The position numbers and the translations under genes were made by a program. Positions 34,941-43,404 of a DNA stretch of 64,000 nt are shown here, one piece after another. Positions within the stretch are counted from its first letter, which is position 1, and every line of letters starts with the position of its first letter. Source of the DNA: Lancefieldella parvula DSM 20469 (GTDB lineage: Bacteria > Actinomycetota > Coriobacteriia > Coriobacteriales > Atopobiaceae); contig NC_013203.1 of NCBI RefSeq assembly GCF_000024225.1, positions 558,001 through 622,000 on the forward strand. The letters are read 5' to 3'. The notes beneath the pieces are model-generated. The model did not search any database. It was not told the origin of the DNA and was given only the letters and a program-made list of their open reading frames with translations.

Positions 34941-36245
34941 TTGAGTAAGAAACCGTTTGTTTCTGCAGATGCCCTAGAGGTAATTACTAAGACGTATCCA
35001 ACGCCATTTCACTTGTATAACAAGGCAGAGATTGTTCGCCGAGCAAAGCTTTTGCAAGAGGCTTTTAGTTGGAATACTGGCTTTAAAGAGTACTTTGCCG
35101 TGAAGGCCACGCCAAACCCTTACATTGTGAAGTTGCTGGCAGAGCTTGGTTGCGGCTGTGACTGCGCAAATGCTACAGAGCTTACCCTTGCAAAAGCCTG
35201 TGGAGTTACAGGTCAAAACATTATGCTCTCGTCAAACGACACTACGGTGCTTGACTTTGCACGCGCTCATGAGCTGGGAGCCATTATCAACTTAGATGCT
35301 GGCGGCGATATGCTTACAACGCTTGAAGATGCGGTGGGAAGTACTATGCCTCAGGTTATGTGCGCACGTCTTAATCCTGGCGGTGTGTTTGAGTCGCAAA
35401 ACGGCATTATTGGAAATCCCGATGATGCTAAGTTTGGCATGACAGAAGAGCAGCTTTTCCAGACGTTTGCGTACCTTAAGACTAAAGGTGTTACTGAGTT
35501 TGGTCTTCATGCATTCCTGGCTAGTAATGCTCAAGAAGAAGATTACTATCCAAACCTTGCGCGCGTTCTCTTTGAGCTGGCTGTTAAGCTGCATAGAGAA
35601 CTTGATATTCATATTGGATTTATTGATCTTTCTGGTGGCATTGGCGTGGCGTATGAGCCAAATCAGGTTGAGCCTGATGTCTTGGCCATTGGTCAGGGCG
35701 TAAAGTGTGCTTTTGAAGAGGTCTTGGTTCCCGCTGGCATGGGCGACGTTTCCATTTACACCGAGCTTGGTCGTTGGCTTTTGGGTCCCGCTGGCGCACT
35801 TGTTACCCGCGTTTTGCACCAAAAAGAGACATATCGTCACTACCTTGGCGTGGACGCTTGTGCGGCAAATCTCATGCGTCCTGCAATCTACGACGCCTAC
35901 CACCACATCACCGTTATGGGCAAAGAGGATGCTCCTGCAACACATACGTACAACGTTGTGGGTGGACTTTGCGAGAATAACGATCAGTTTGCAAAGAATC
36001 GCCAGCTCCCAAAGGTGGCTGTGGGTGACCTCTTGTTTATCCACGATACCGGCGCACATGGTTTCTCGATGGGCTATAACTACAACGGTCGTCTTCGCTC
36101 CGCTGAGCTGCTGCTTCTAGAAGATGGATCTGTGCAACTCATTCGTCGCGCTGAGACAGAGGCTGATTACTTTGCAACGCTTGCATTTGACGGCTCAGAC
36201 TTTTCAGATCTTGCACAACAAACATCTATAAACACCACACGTTAG
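34941..36245 (+). CDS. lysA: Diaminopimelate decarboxylase
   Basis: Fold-type III PLP enzyme that decarboxylates meso-diaminopimelate to lysine, last step of the pathway. KEYFAVKATPNPYIVKLL has the PLP lysine, GCGCDCANATEL follows, FIDLSGGIGVAYEP contains the Gly-rich phosphate-binding block, and HDTGAHGFSMGYNYNGRLR provides the C-terminal substrate-binding residues. The protein has 434 residues. Translation starts at TTG 34941, four bases after GGGGGAG, which is partly locked in a hairpin below a lysine riboswitch. A weak start codon behind a sequestered site fits tight lysine control. dapA follows after 15 bases. Confidence 0.95.
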   Translation: MSKKPFVSADALEVITKTYPTPFHLYNKAEIVRRAKLLQEAFSWNTGFKEYFAVKATPNPYIVKLLAELGCGCDCANATELTLAKACGVTGQNIMLSSNDTTVLDFARAHELGAIINLDAGGDMLTTLEDAVGSTMPQVMCARLNPGGVFESQNGIIGNPDDAKFGMTEEQLFQTFAYLKTKGVTEFGLHAFLASNAQEEDYYPNLARVLFELAVKLHRELDIHIGFIDLSGGIGVAYEPNQVEPDVLAIGQGVKCAFEEVLVPAGMGDVSIYTELGRWLLGPAGALVTRVLHQKETYRHYLGVDACAANLMRPAIYDAYHHITVMGKEDAPATHTYNVVGGLCENNDQFAKNRQLPKVAVGDLLFIHDTGAHGFSMGYNYNGRLRSAELLLLEDGSVQLIRRAETEADYFATLAFDGSDFSDLAQQTSINTTR

Positions 36246-36260
36246 AGGGCGAGAAAAACT

Positions 36261-37154
36261 ATGGATATGAAGAACATAACTGGTGCAATTACCGCATTAG
36301 TAACCCCATTTGATGCTCAAGGAAATGTTGATTTTGAGGCACTTGAGCACTTTGTTGACTTCCAGATTGAACAGGGAATTGACGGTATTCTCGCTCTAGG
36401 CACTACCGGAGAGTCCTCAACCATGACAGACGAGGAGGACATCGAGGTAGTCAAGACAATTCTTGCACGAGCCCAGGGTAGAGTCCCTGTTATCGGTGGT
36501 GCTGGTTCCAACTCTTCTGCTGAGTCTTTGCGCAAAGCAGAAGCTCTTGAGAAGGCAGGTGTTGATGGTCTGCTACTGATTACTCCTTACTACAATAAGA
36601 GTAATGAAGAGGGCATCTACCAGCACTTCTCGTATGTACTAGACCGCGTTGATGTCCCTTGTATCTTGTATAATATCCCCGGTAGAACGGGCTGCTCAAT
36701 TTCTGAACGCAACGTTCAGAGACTTGCAGCACATCCAAATGCATGGGGTATTAAAGAGGCTTCTGGAGACATTGCATATGCAACAAGGGTTGCTCGTTAT
36801 TTGAGCGATGACTTTACTATGTGGTCAGGAAATGACGACATGATTGTGCCTTTGCTTTCTCTTGGTGCTTCCGGTGTTATTTCTGTTTGGTCTAACCTTG
36901 ATCCAAAGATGGTTCATGACCTGGTAGCTGCGTGGCATCGCGGAGAGATTTCTCTTGCCCGTGAGCTGCAACTTCAGTATCTTGACCTGGTCCATGCACT
37001 TTTCTGCGAGGTTAATCCAATTCCTGTAAAAGCCGCGCTGGCTCGTATGGGACTTATGGAAGAGAATTATCGTCTGCCTCTGTGGAAGATGACGGAAGAG
37101 CACGCTGAGGTGCTTGAAAATGCTATGAGAAAGGCTGGTCTTCTTGATGCCTAG
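36261..37154 (+). CDS. dapA: 4-hydroxy-tetrahydrodipicolinate synthase
   Basis: Condenses pyruvate and aspartate semialdehyde to start diaminopimelate synthesis. The 297-residue TIM barrel shows LGTTGESSTM, LLITPYYNKSNEEGIYQHF, LYNIPGRTG and AWGIKEASGD, the last holding the Schiff-base lysine. ATG 36261 follows GAGGG; the in-frame ATG at 36267 is an alternative. The stop codon overlaps the dapB start in ATGCCTAG, indicating coupled translation. Being in the same run as lysA, it should be affected by the riboswitch if cotranscribed. Confidence 0.96.
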   Translation: MDMKNITGAITALVTPFDAQGNVDFEALEHFVDFQIEQGIDGILALGTTGESSTMTDEEDIEVVKTILARAQGRVPVIGGAGSNSSAESLRKAEALEKAGVDGLLLITPYYNKSNEEGIYQHFSYVLDRVDVPCILYNIPGRTGCSISERNVQRLAAHPNAWGIKEASGDIAYATRVARYLSDDFTMWSGNDDMIVPLLSLGASGVISVWSNLDPKMVHDLVAAWHRGEISLARELQLQYLDLVHALFCEVNPIPVKAALARMGLMEENYRLPLWKMTEEHAEVLENAMRKAGLLDA

Positions 37155-37863
37155 TGCAGTAGTTATTGGTACCGGCAAGATGGGAAAGCTCATTGAGCAA
37201 ACCCTGATTGATCACGGCTTTGAAGTGCTTGGTGCTTTTGGTCACGAGAATATCAATCAGCTGAATACCGTTGTGCAGACGCCTGATGTGGTTGTGGATT
37301 TCTCTGGCGTTGCTGCCTTTGATGCTGTTGTCGGCTTTGTACGTGAGCGCGGGTGTGCGTTGGTTTCTGGCACCACGGGTTTCTCGCCAGAGCAACTTTC
37401 AGAGCTGAAGCAGCTGGGAGAGAGTGCGCCTGTGATCCACGCGGCAAACTATTCGGTGGGTGTTGCTGTGCTGAGGCGTGCGGTGACCATGGCTGCTGAA
37501 GCACTTAACGGCTGGGATACAGAAATTGTGGAGACGCACCACAACCAGAAGGTTGATGCTCCGTCCGGCACAGCAAAACTGCTTTTAGCTGCTATTGACC
37601 CAGAGGGAACTCGTCCCGTTGTTTCTGGTCGCGAGGGTTTCTGTGGAGCTCGCACTAAAGACGAGATTGGCGTGTTTGCACTGAGAGGCGGCACAGTGGC
37701 TGGCACTCATGAGGTGCACTTCTTTGGACAGGATGAGGAAGTGTGTCTGATGCATCGCGCAACATCTCGTCAGATTTTTGTGAACGGTGCCGTTGCTTGT
37801 GCTGAGAAATTGCTTACAAAAGCTCCAGGTTTTTATACCTTCGAAGATTTAATTTTTGGATAA
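37147..37863 (+). CDS. dapB: 4-hydroxy-tetrahydrodipicolinate reductase
   Basis: Reduces dihydrodipicolinate with NAD(P)H. The N-terminal VVIGTGKMGKLIEQTL contains the Rossmann glycines, VSGTTGFSPEQ follows, and ETHHNQKVDAPSGTAK holds the catalytic His and Lys. ATG 37147 overlaps the dapA stop by 8 bases; the TTG at 37144 is not needed. 238 residues, a normal but compact form. It contains an exact reverse-complement copy of the 12-mer at 37377. dapH follows after 54 bases. Confidence 0.95.
   Translation: MPSAVVIGTGKMGKLIEQTLIDHGFEVLGAFGHENINQLNTVVQTPDVVVDFSGVAAFDAVVGFVRERGCALVSGTTGFSPEQLSELKQLGESAPVIHAANYSVGVAVLRRAVTMAAEALNGWDTEIVETHHNQKVDAPSGTAKLLLAAIDPEGTRPVVSGREGFCGARTKDEIGVFALRGGTVAGTHEVHFFGQDEEVCLMHRATSRQIFVNGAVACAEKLLTKAPGFYTFEDLIFG
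37377..37388 (-). repeat. Exact GGCGAGAAACCC site (reverse) in dapB
   Basis: GGGTTTCTCGCC, an exact reverse copy of the 12-mer, encoding GFSP within dapB. Confidence 0.85.
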
Positions 37864-37917
37864 AAGCATGCGCTGGCTTGTAAGAGTCGACGCCTGTTTG
37901 TTTAAGAAAGGACGCGC

Positions 37918-38619
37918 ATGGACGCCCAGGAAATTATCAATTACATTGCCACTTCTGAGAAGAAAACTCCCGTTAAGCTGTATGTTAAAGAGCGTGAGGA
38001 TGCTTCTGTGTCTTATGGATCTTCTCGCGTTTATGGCGAGGGCACTTCAAAGGTTGTCTTTGGCGACTGGTCTGAGCTCAAGAGCGTTGTTGAGCAAAAC
38101 GCAGACGCATTTGAGTATTTTGACATCGAGAATGACCGTCGAAACTCCAGCGTTCCCCTGCTTAATATGAAAGATGTAAATGCTCGTATTGAACCAGGTG
38201 CGTTGATTCGTGAGCGTGTTGAGATTGGCGATAATGCTGTCATTATGATGGGTGCCGTTATTAACATCGGCGCTGTAATTGGCGAAGGCACCATGATTGA
38301 CATGGGTGCTGTTCTAGGTGGTCGTGCAACTGTTGGTAAGAACTGTCACATTGGCGCTGGTACCGTTCTTGCGGGTGTTGTTGAGCCTGCTTCTGCTACT
38401 CCAGTTATTGTTGAGGATAACGTTCTAATTGGCGCAAACGCTGTGGTTATTGAGGGTATTCGTGTTGGAGAGGGTGCTGTTGTAGCAGCAGGCGCCGTGG
38501 TAGTTGAGGACGTTCCAGCAAACGCCGTGGTAGCAGGATGCCCTGCACGTGTGATAAAAATGAAGGATCAGAAAACAGAGGGCAAGACAGCACTGGTCGA
38601 TGCTCTTCGTACGTTGTAA
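37918..38619 (+). CDS. dapH: Tetrahydrodipicolinate N-acetyltransferase
   Basis: Acetylates tetrahydrodipicolinate in the acetyl branch of diaminopimelate synthesis. The 233-residue protein has the DapH N-terminal domain ([20 protein letters not shown]) and a long left-handed beta-helix of hexapeptide repeats (about residues 85-205), for example [34 protein letters not shown], and [13 protein letters not shown]. It is closer to DapH than to the succinyl enzyme DapD, so this organism probably uses acetylated intermediates and pairs it with the upstream aminotransferase. ATG 37918 follows AAGGACG. Confidence 0.94.
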   Translation: MDAQEIINYIATSEKKTPVKLYVKEREDASVSYGSSRVYGEGTSKVVFGDWSELKSVVEQNADAFEYFDIENDRRNSSVPLLNMKDVNARIEPGALIRERVEIGDNAVIMMGAVINIGAVIGEGTMIDMGAVLGGRATVGKNCHIGAGTVLAGVVEPASATPVIVEDNVLIGANAVVIEGIRVGEGAVVAAGAVVVEDVPANAVVAGCPARVIKMKDQKTEGKTALVDALRTL

Positions 38620-38629
38620 TCGAGGTTTC

Positions 38630-39847
38630 ATGCCAGACGGCTCCAAAAAAGCACAGGGTTTTACCACCAAAATTTCTTGCGTATATACAGAAAATTGGGC
38701 AGAGAAAAAAGAAGATTCTTGGTTTACTTACGAACTTCTCGCTGAAGATCCTAAGACGCATGCGCGCGCCGGTGTCTTCCACACACCTCATGGTGATATT
38801 CCAACGCCTATTTTTATGCCGGTAGGAACTAAGGCAACTGTTAAAGGTTTGATGACTGATACCGTCCGTGACCTTGGCGCTAAGATTATTCTGGCAAATA
38901 CGTATCATCTGTCTCAGCGCCCGGGTGATGAGCTGGTGGCGCAGATGGGCGGCTTGCATGACTTTATGCAGTGGCATGGTCCTATCTTGACGGATTCTGG
39001 CGGATTCCAGGTCTTTAGTCACGAAGAGTTCATGAAGCTCTCTGATGAGGGCGTTAAATTTCGTGCAGTTGATTATGACGGCGCATGGTCGTATTGGACT
39101 CCAGAAACTAACATGCAGATTGCCCAGAACCTTGGTGCAGACATTGTTATGCAGCTAGATCAGTGCGTAGGTTATCCTGCAGAGCGTAAAAAAGTTGAGC
39201 GCGGTGTTGAGCTTTCAAGTGCATGGGCCGAGAGGTGCTTCAAGGCTCATACCCGTCCTGATCAGGCGCTCTTCGGTATCGTTCAAGGTGGCATGCATCT
39301 TGATTTGCGCAAGCGCTCAATTGAGCACCTTGAGTCTATTGGTGATTTCCCTGGTTATGGCATTGGTGGTTATTCTGTTGGTGAGCCTCATGAGCTTATG
39401 TTTGAGACACTAGCTCCACTGTGCGCAGATTACATGCCTCGCAATAAGCCCCGTTATCTGATGGGCGTTGGTAATCCGTCTACGCTTATTCGCGGCGTTG
39501 CTTGCGGCATTGATATGTTTGACTGCGTACTTCCAACGCGCACCGCCCGTATGGGTACCGCGTTTTCCCATGAGGGCCGTATGAACCTCAAGAACGCTAA
39601 GTACTTTGCTGATGCAGGTCCTATTGACGTTAAGTGCACCTGTCCTGTTTGTACGGGCGGTTATTCTCGTGCGTATATCAATCACCTGGTCAAACAGCAT
39701 GAGATGTTAGGTGGACAGCTGCTCTCTATGCATAATATTTACTTCCTGCTTGAGCTAATGCGTCAGGCACGAGAAGCAATTCTCGCAGGTACTTATAGCG
39801 ACTTTGTTGAGGAATGGGAAAATTCGGAAGGTGTGGTTGATTTTTAA
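38630..39847 (+). CDS. tgt: tRNA-guanine (queuine) transglycosylase
   Basis: Exchanges the wobble guanine of GUN-anticodon tRNAs for preQ1 or queuine. DSGGFQVFS (substrate-binding Asp), GGYSVGEPHELM, MGVGNPSTLIRGV with FDCVLPTRTARMG, and the zinc site CTCPVCTGGYSRAYINHL are all present. ATG 38630 has GAGG five bases upstream. The 405-residue protein carries about 32 residues before the usual family N-terminus (FTYELLAED), so a downstream start is possible, but none has a better ribosome-binding site. The gene starts 11 bases after dapH. A strong terminator follows. Confidence 0.94.
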   Translation: MPDGSKKAQGFTTKISCVYTENWAEKKEDSWFTYELLAEDPKTHARAGVFHTPHGDIPTPIFMPVGTKATVKGLMTDTVRDLGAKIILANTYHLSQRPGDELVAQMGGLHDFMQWHGPILTDSGGFQVFSHEEFMKLSDEGVKFRAVDYDGAWSYWTPETNMQIAQNLGADIVMQLDQCVGYPAERKKVERGVELSSAWAERCFKAHTRPDQALFGIVQGGMHLDLRKRSIEHLESIGDFPGYGIGGYSVGEPHELMFETLAPLCADYMPRNKPRYLMGVGNPSTLIRGVACGIDMFDCVLPTRTARMGTAFSHEGRMNLKNAKYFADAGPIDVKCTCPVCTGGYSRAYINHLVKQHEMLGGQLLSMHNIYFLLELMRQAREAILAGTYSDFVEEWENSEGVVDF

Positions 39848-39855
39848 GTTCTTCT

Positions 39856-39867
39856 GGCGAGAAACCC
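39856..39867 (+). repeat. Exact GGCGAGAAACCC site after tgt
   Basis: Exact 12-mer 9 bases after the tgt stop and upstream of the terminator. Confidence 0.85.
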
Positions 39868-39912
39868 GTCCTCTTGATAGATTTTCGCAAGCAACATTGA
39901 TTTAAATTTTTT

Positions 39913-39949
39913 ATGACTAGCTCACTAATTTGCGAGCTAGTCATTTTTT
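39913..39949 (+). terminator. Terminator after tgt
   Basis: An 11-bp perfect stem, ATGACTAGCTC with GAGCTAGTCAT, 10-base loop, followed by TTTTTTG. A run of T before the stem could make it act in both directions. Confidence 0.9.
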
Positions 39950-40041
39950 GTCCGGTGACATGGGTAAAATGAAAGAGATAAACATTCGCGGGTACCCAAG
40001 GTGCCCCTGGCTGGCTCTGCCGCCACAGAAAAGAGGACATG

Positions 40042-43000
40042 ATGCCCGGCATCGAGAAAAGCACTCGCTGGAGTGTTCTTACGCAAGACGTATATCTAGA
40101 GTCATTGTTTGAAAAAGAATTGCACGTTACCCCACTTGTTGCTCGTGTGTTGGTAGCACGTGGATTTACCGATGTAGCTGAAGCTCAAGAGTTTCTCTCA
40201 CCATCCCTGCAAAGAGATTGGCTTGATCCACAGTGTATTCCAGGAATGGCTGAGGTTGCCAATCGTGTTCAAAAGGCCATTGTTGAACAGCAAAAGATTG
40301 CTGTTTTTGGTGACTTTGACGTTGATGGAATGAGTTCAACTTGTTTGCTCACCTTGGCTTTGCGCCGATTGGGTGCTGATGTTTTGCCGTATATTCCACA
40401 TCGATTTGGTGAAGGATACGGACTTTCTAAAGAGGCTTTAGCAAGAGTTTTACTAGATAGAAAGCCTGATTTAATTATTACGGTAGACAATGGTATTGCT
40501 GCTGCTCAAGAGGTTGCATGGCTTTTGGAACAGGGGATTGATGTTGTTATTACCGATCACCATGAACCCGCAGATTTGGTGCCCCAGGGTGTCCCTGTAA
40601 CTGATCCAAAACTTATTGAGGATTGTCCTTCCAGAGAGCTTGCTGGTGCAGGCGTTGCCCTTAAGCTAGTACAAGTTTTAGGGCAACTTCAAAATCAGCC
40701 TCAGCTTTGGCTTGATTACATTGATGTTGCCATGTTGGGCACGCTGTCTGACATGATGATGCTCAATAAAGAAAATCGTGCACTGGTCTCTGAAGGTGTT
40801 AAACGTCTACAGAAAGGCCTTCGTCCTGGTCTGGTGGCTCTTGCTGCTGTTGCCGGTCAAGATATTGCACAAATTTCTGCAGATAATCTGCCATTTTCTA
40901 TTATTCCACGTCTTAACGCGGCAGGTCGTATGGGTACTACCGATATTGCCCTTGACCTTCTTCTCACAGAAGATGCAGAGGAGGCAACTATTCTGGCTGG
41001 CAAGCTGGAAGAGATTAATGCTGAACGTCGTGCTATTGAGGCAAAACTCACTGATGAAGCCCTTGAGCAGGCAAAAGAAATCTACGACGGTGGTCACGCT
41101 ATTGTGCTTGCCAAAGAGGGTTGGCACGAGGGTGTAAAGGGTATTGTTGCTTCAAGAATTGTTAATCGCTATCACGTACCTTGCATTCTGTTTACCATCC
41201 AAGATGGCGTAGCTCGTGGTTCTGGACGCTCAGTTGGCTCCGTTGATTTATTCCATGCGGTAGAGCAGTGTGCAGATCTTACTGTTCGTTTTGGTGGTCA
41301 CCAGGGTGCTGTTGGCGTAACGGTAGAAACATCAAAGATTGATGCATTTAGAAAGCGCTTATCTGAGGTTATGGCAGAGCTTCCAGAAGAAGAGTTTGAG
41401 TCTTCAGGAGAAGTAACTGCCTTGGTAAACCTTGACGAGATTACTATTAACTCTATTGATGCACTTGAGGCGCTGCAGCCTTTTGGTCAGGGTAACAAAA
41501 AACCGCTCTTTGGCGTTAAGGGCGTAGTGATGAAGAATCGTTCGCGCGTTGGCGCAGGCGGAGCTCATCTTTGTTTTATGGCTTCAAATGGCATCTCTTC
41601 AATTTCATCCATTATGTTCAGAACACCTCATGTAGAGGCGGCAGCTGAGTATGACGGTGCTGTTGATTTGATTTTTGAGGCAGTTAACGAGACTTGGCAA
41701 GGTAGAACCAAACCAAAACTCATGGTTAGAGACATTCTCTACAGAGACTTTACCGATGAAGATGATGGTCCCATTGAAGCGGACCTTCTCGGCAGTGCTG
41801 TTGACTTGCCACTTGTGGTTACCAAAGAGGCTACAGAGACTGAAGAAGCGTCTCAAGAACAGTCGCAACAAAAACGCCATGAGCTGGAGAGCCTGCCTTA
41901 TGAGGAGCTCACTCAGACCCTGGTTACATCCATGATTGGTTCAAGAGAACTCTTGCCTCTACAAAAGAAAACATTAGAGGTTCTCTCTCAAGGAGAATCC
42001 TGTCTCTCTGTTATGGCAACAGGTAGAGGTAAATCACTCATTTTCCAAGTTTACGCTGCTTGTGTTGCACTTCTGCAACACAAGATGAGCGTATTTGTTT
42101 ACCCACTGCGTGCCCTCATCAACGACCAGGTTCAAAGTATGAAGAATACCTTTGAGCCTCTGGGAATTTCTGTTGAGGTGCTTAACGGAGAAACAGACCT
42201 TACCAGTCGAGAAGACCTGTTTGCTCGCATGGCAAACAATGAGCTTGATATTGTGCTGACTACACCAGAGTTTTTCTCGCTCCATGCTGATCAGTTTGCT
42301 GCAGCGCATAACATTTCGTTTGTGGTGTTTGACGAGGCCCATCACGTGGGAATGAATGCTTCTGAGGGCAGACTCGCCTACGCACAGATGCCACAGGTAC
42401 TTAAGATGCTTGGAAATCCTCAGGTACTTGCCACAACGGCTACGGCTACCACGCAGGTAGCCCAGCGTATCTGTGAACTTCTCTCTATTGATGCAGACCA
42501 CGTATATAAAGACAAAACTGCTCGTACTAACCTTGAACTTAAGGATCTTCGTAGTGCAAAAGATAGAGAGTGTGCTCTACTTTCTCTTGTGTCTGATGGC
42601 ACAAAGACGGTTGTCTACGTTAATTCAAGGGAGCAAGCGCAGGCTTTGACGCGCATGCTGCGTCATCGCATTCCAGAAATTGGTCATAAGGTTGCGTTTT
42701 ATCATGCGGGTTTAACGCCTCAGATACGTAAGAACGTTGAACGTGCATTTAGACGCGGTGACGTTTGCTGCATTATTGCTACAAGTGCGTTTGGCGAGGG
42801 CGTTAATATCTCCGATATTCGCCAGGTCATTTTGTATCACCTGCCGTTTGGTCGTGTTGCATTTAATCAGATGAGTGGACGTGCAGGTAGAGATGGCAAG
42901 CCTTCTAAGATTTATATGCTTTTTGATGCACATGATATGCGCGTTAACGAGCGTATTCTTTCTTCTCGTGCGCCTCAGCGAGAGGCCCTTGTTGCAGTTT

Positions 43001-43404
43001 ATCGTGCGCTTACTGCATTGCAACCAAAGCTTGTCGCACAGCCAACTAATCCCGCACTTACTGATGAAGATATTGCACAGATGGCGCTTGAAATTGATCC
43101 AAGATCTAAGGCCGATGAACAAATCGTTCGTGTTGCACTTGACGTTTTTGTTGAGCTAGGGTTTATTAGCATTGAGGGATTTGATCAAACACGAGTAATT
43201 TCCGTCAATAGTCAAGCTTCGCACATGGACTTGTTGGAGTCTGCTCGCTACGCTGAAGGACTTAAAGCGCACACTGAGTTTGAATCATTTGCTCAGTGGG
43301 TCTTTTCTGCTTCACTAGATGAGCTGGCAGATGCTATAACAAAACCCATCGTTCCAGAGATTGGTCCAATATTTGATGGGGGGAGGGAGTCCTCTAATGA
43401 GTGA
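40042..43404 (+). CDS. RecJ-RecQ fusion: ssDNA exonuclease joined to a RecQ-like helicase
   Basis: 1120 residues joining two repair enzymes. Residues about 1-570 are RecJ: GDFDVDGMSS (motif I, near 90-99), TVDNGI, ITDHHEP (DHH, near 170), and the DHHA1 block with GRSVGSVDLFHA and FGGHQGAVG. Residues about 615-1000 are a superfamily 2 helicase of RecQ type: MATGRGKSLIFQ (Walker A, near 655), VFDEAHHVG (DEAH), TTATATTQV, ATSAFGEGVN and NQMSGRAGRDG (motif VI, near 945). The C-terminal 120 residues form a helical or winged region without the usual RecQ zinc cysteines. Start ATG 40042 has AGAGG five bases before. Its stop overlaps the relA start. In E. coli RecJ and RecQ cooperate in replication restart and gap repair, so fusion is mechanistically sensible. 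Confidence 0.9.
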   Translation: MPGIEKSTRWSVLTQDVYLESLFEKELHVTPLVARVLVARGFTDVAEAQEFLSPSLQRDWLDPQCIPGMAEVANRVQKAIVEQQKIAVFGDFDVDGMSSTCLLTLALRRLGADVLPYIPHRFGEGYGLSKEALARVLLDRKPDLIITVDNGIAAAQEVAWLLEQGIDVVITDHHEPADLVPQGVPVTDPKLIEDCPSRELAGAGVALKLVQVLGQLQNQPQLWLDYIDVAMLGTLSDMMMLNKENRALVSEGVKRLQKGLRPGLVALAAVAGQDIAQISADNLPFSIIPRLNAAGRMGTTDIALDLLLTEDAEEATILAGKLEEINAERRAIEAKLTDEALEQAKEIYDGGHAIVLAKEGWHEGVKGIVASRIVNRYHVPCILFTIQDGVARGSGRSVGSVDLFHAVEQCADLTVRFGGHQGAVGVTVETSKIDAFRKRLSEVMAELPEEEFESSGEVTALVNLDEITINSIDALEALQPFGQGNKKPLFGVKGVVMKNRSRVGAGGAHLCFMASNGISSISSIMFRTPHVEAAAEYDGAVDLIFEAVNETWQGRTKPKLMVRDILYRDFTDEDDGPIEADLLGSAVDLPLVVTKEATETEEASQEQSQQKRHELESLPYEELTQTLVTSMIGSRELLPLQKKTLEVLSQGESCLSVMATGRGKSLIFQVYAACVALLQHKMSVFVYPLRALINDQVQSMKNTFEPLGISVEVLNGETDLTSREDLFARMANNELDIVLTTPEFFSLHADQFAAAHNISFVVFDEAHHVGMNASEGRLAYAQMPQVLKMLGNPQVLATTATATTQVAQRICELLSIDADHVYKDKTARTNLELKDLRSAKDRECALLSLVSDGTKTVVYVNSREQAQALTRMLRHRIPEIGHKVAFYHAGLTPQIRKNVERAFRRGDVCCIIATSAFGEGVNISDIRQVILYHLPFGRVAFNQMSGRAGRDGKPSKIYMLFDAHDMRVNERILSSRAPQREALVAVYRALTALQPKLVAQPTNPALTDEDIAQMALEIDPRSKADEQIVRVALDVFVELGFISIEGFDQTRVISVNSQASHMDLLESARYAEGLKAHTEFESFAQWVFSASLDELADAITKPIVPEIGPIFDGGRESSNE

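Noticed and set aside
35292-36059. 255-residue reading frame opposite lysA
   Set aside because: Antisense shadow of lysA.
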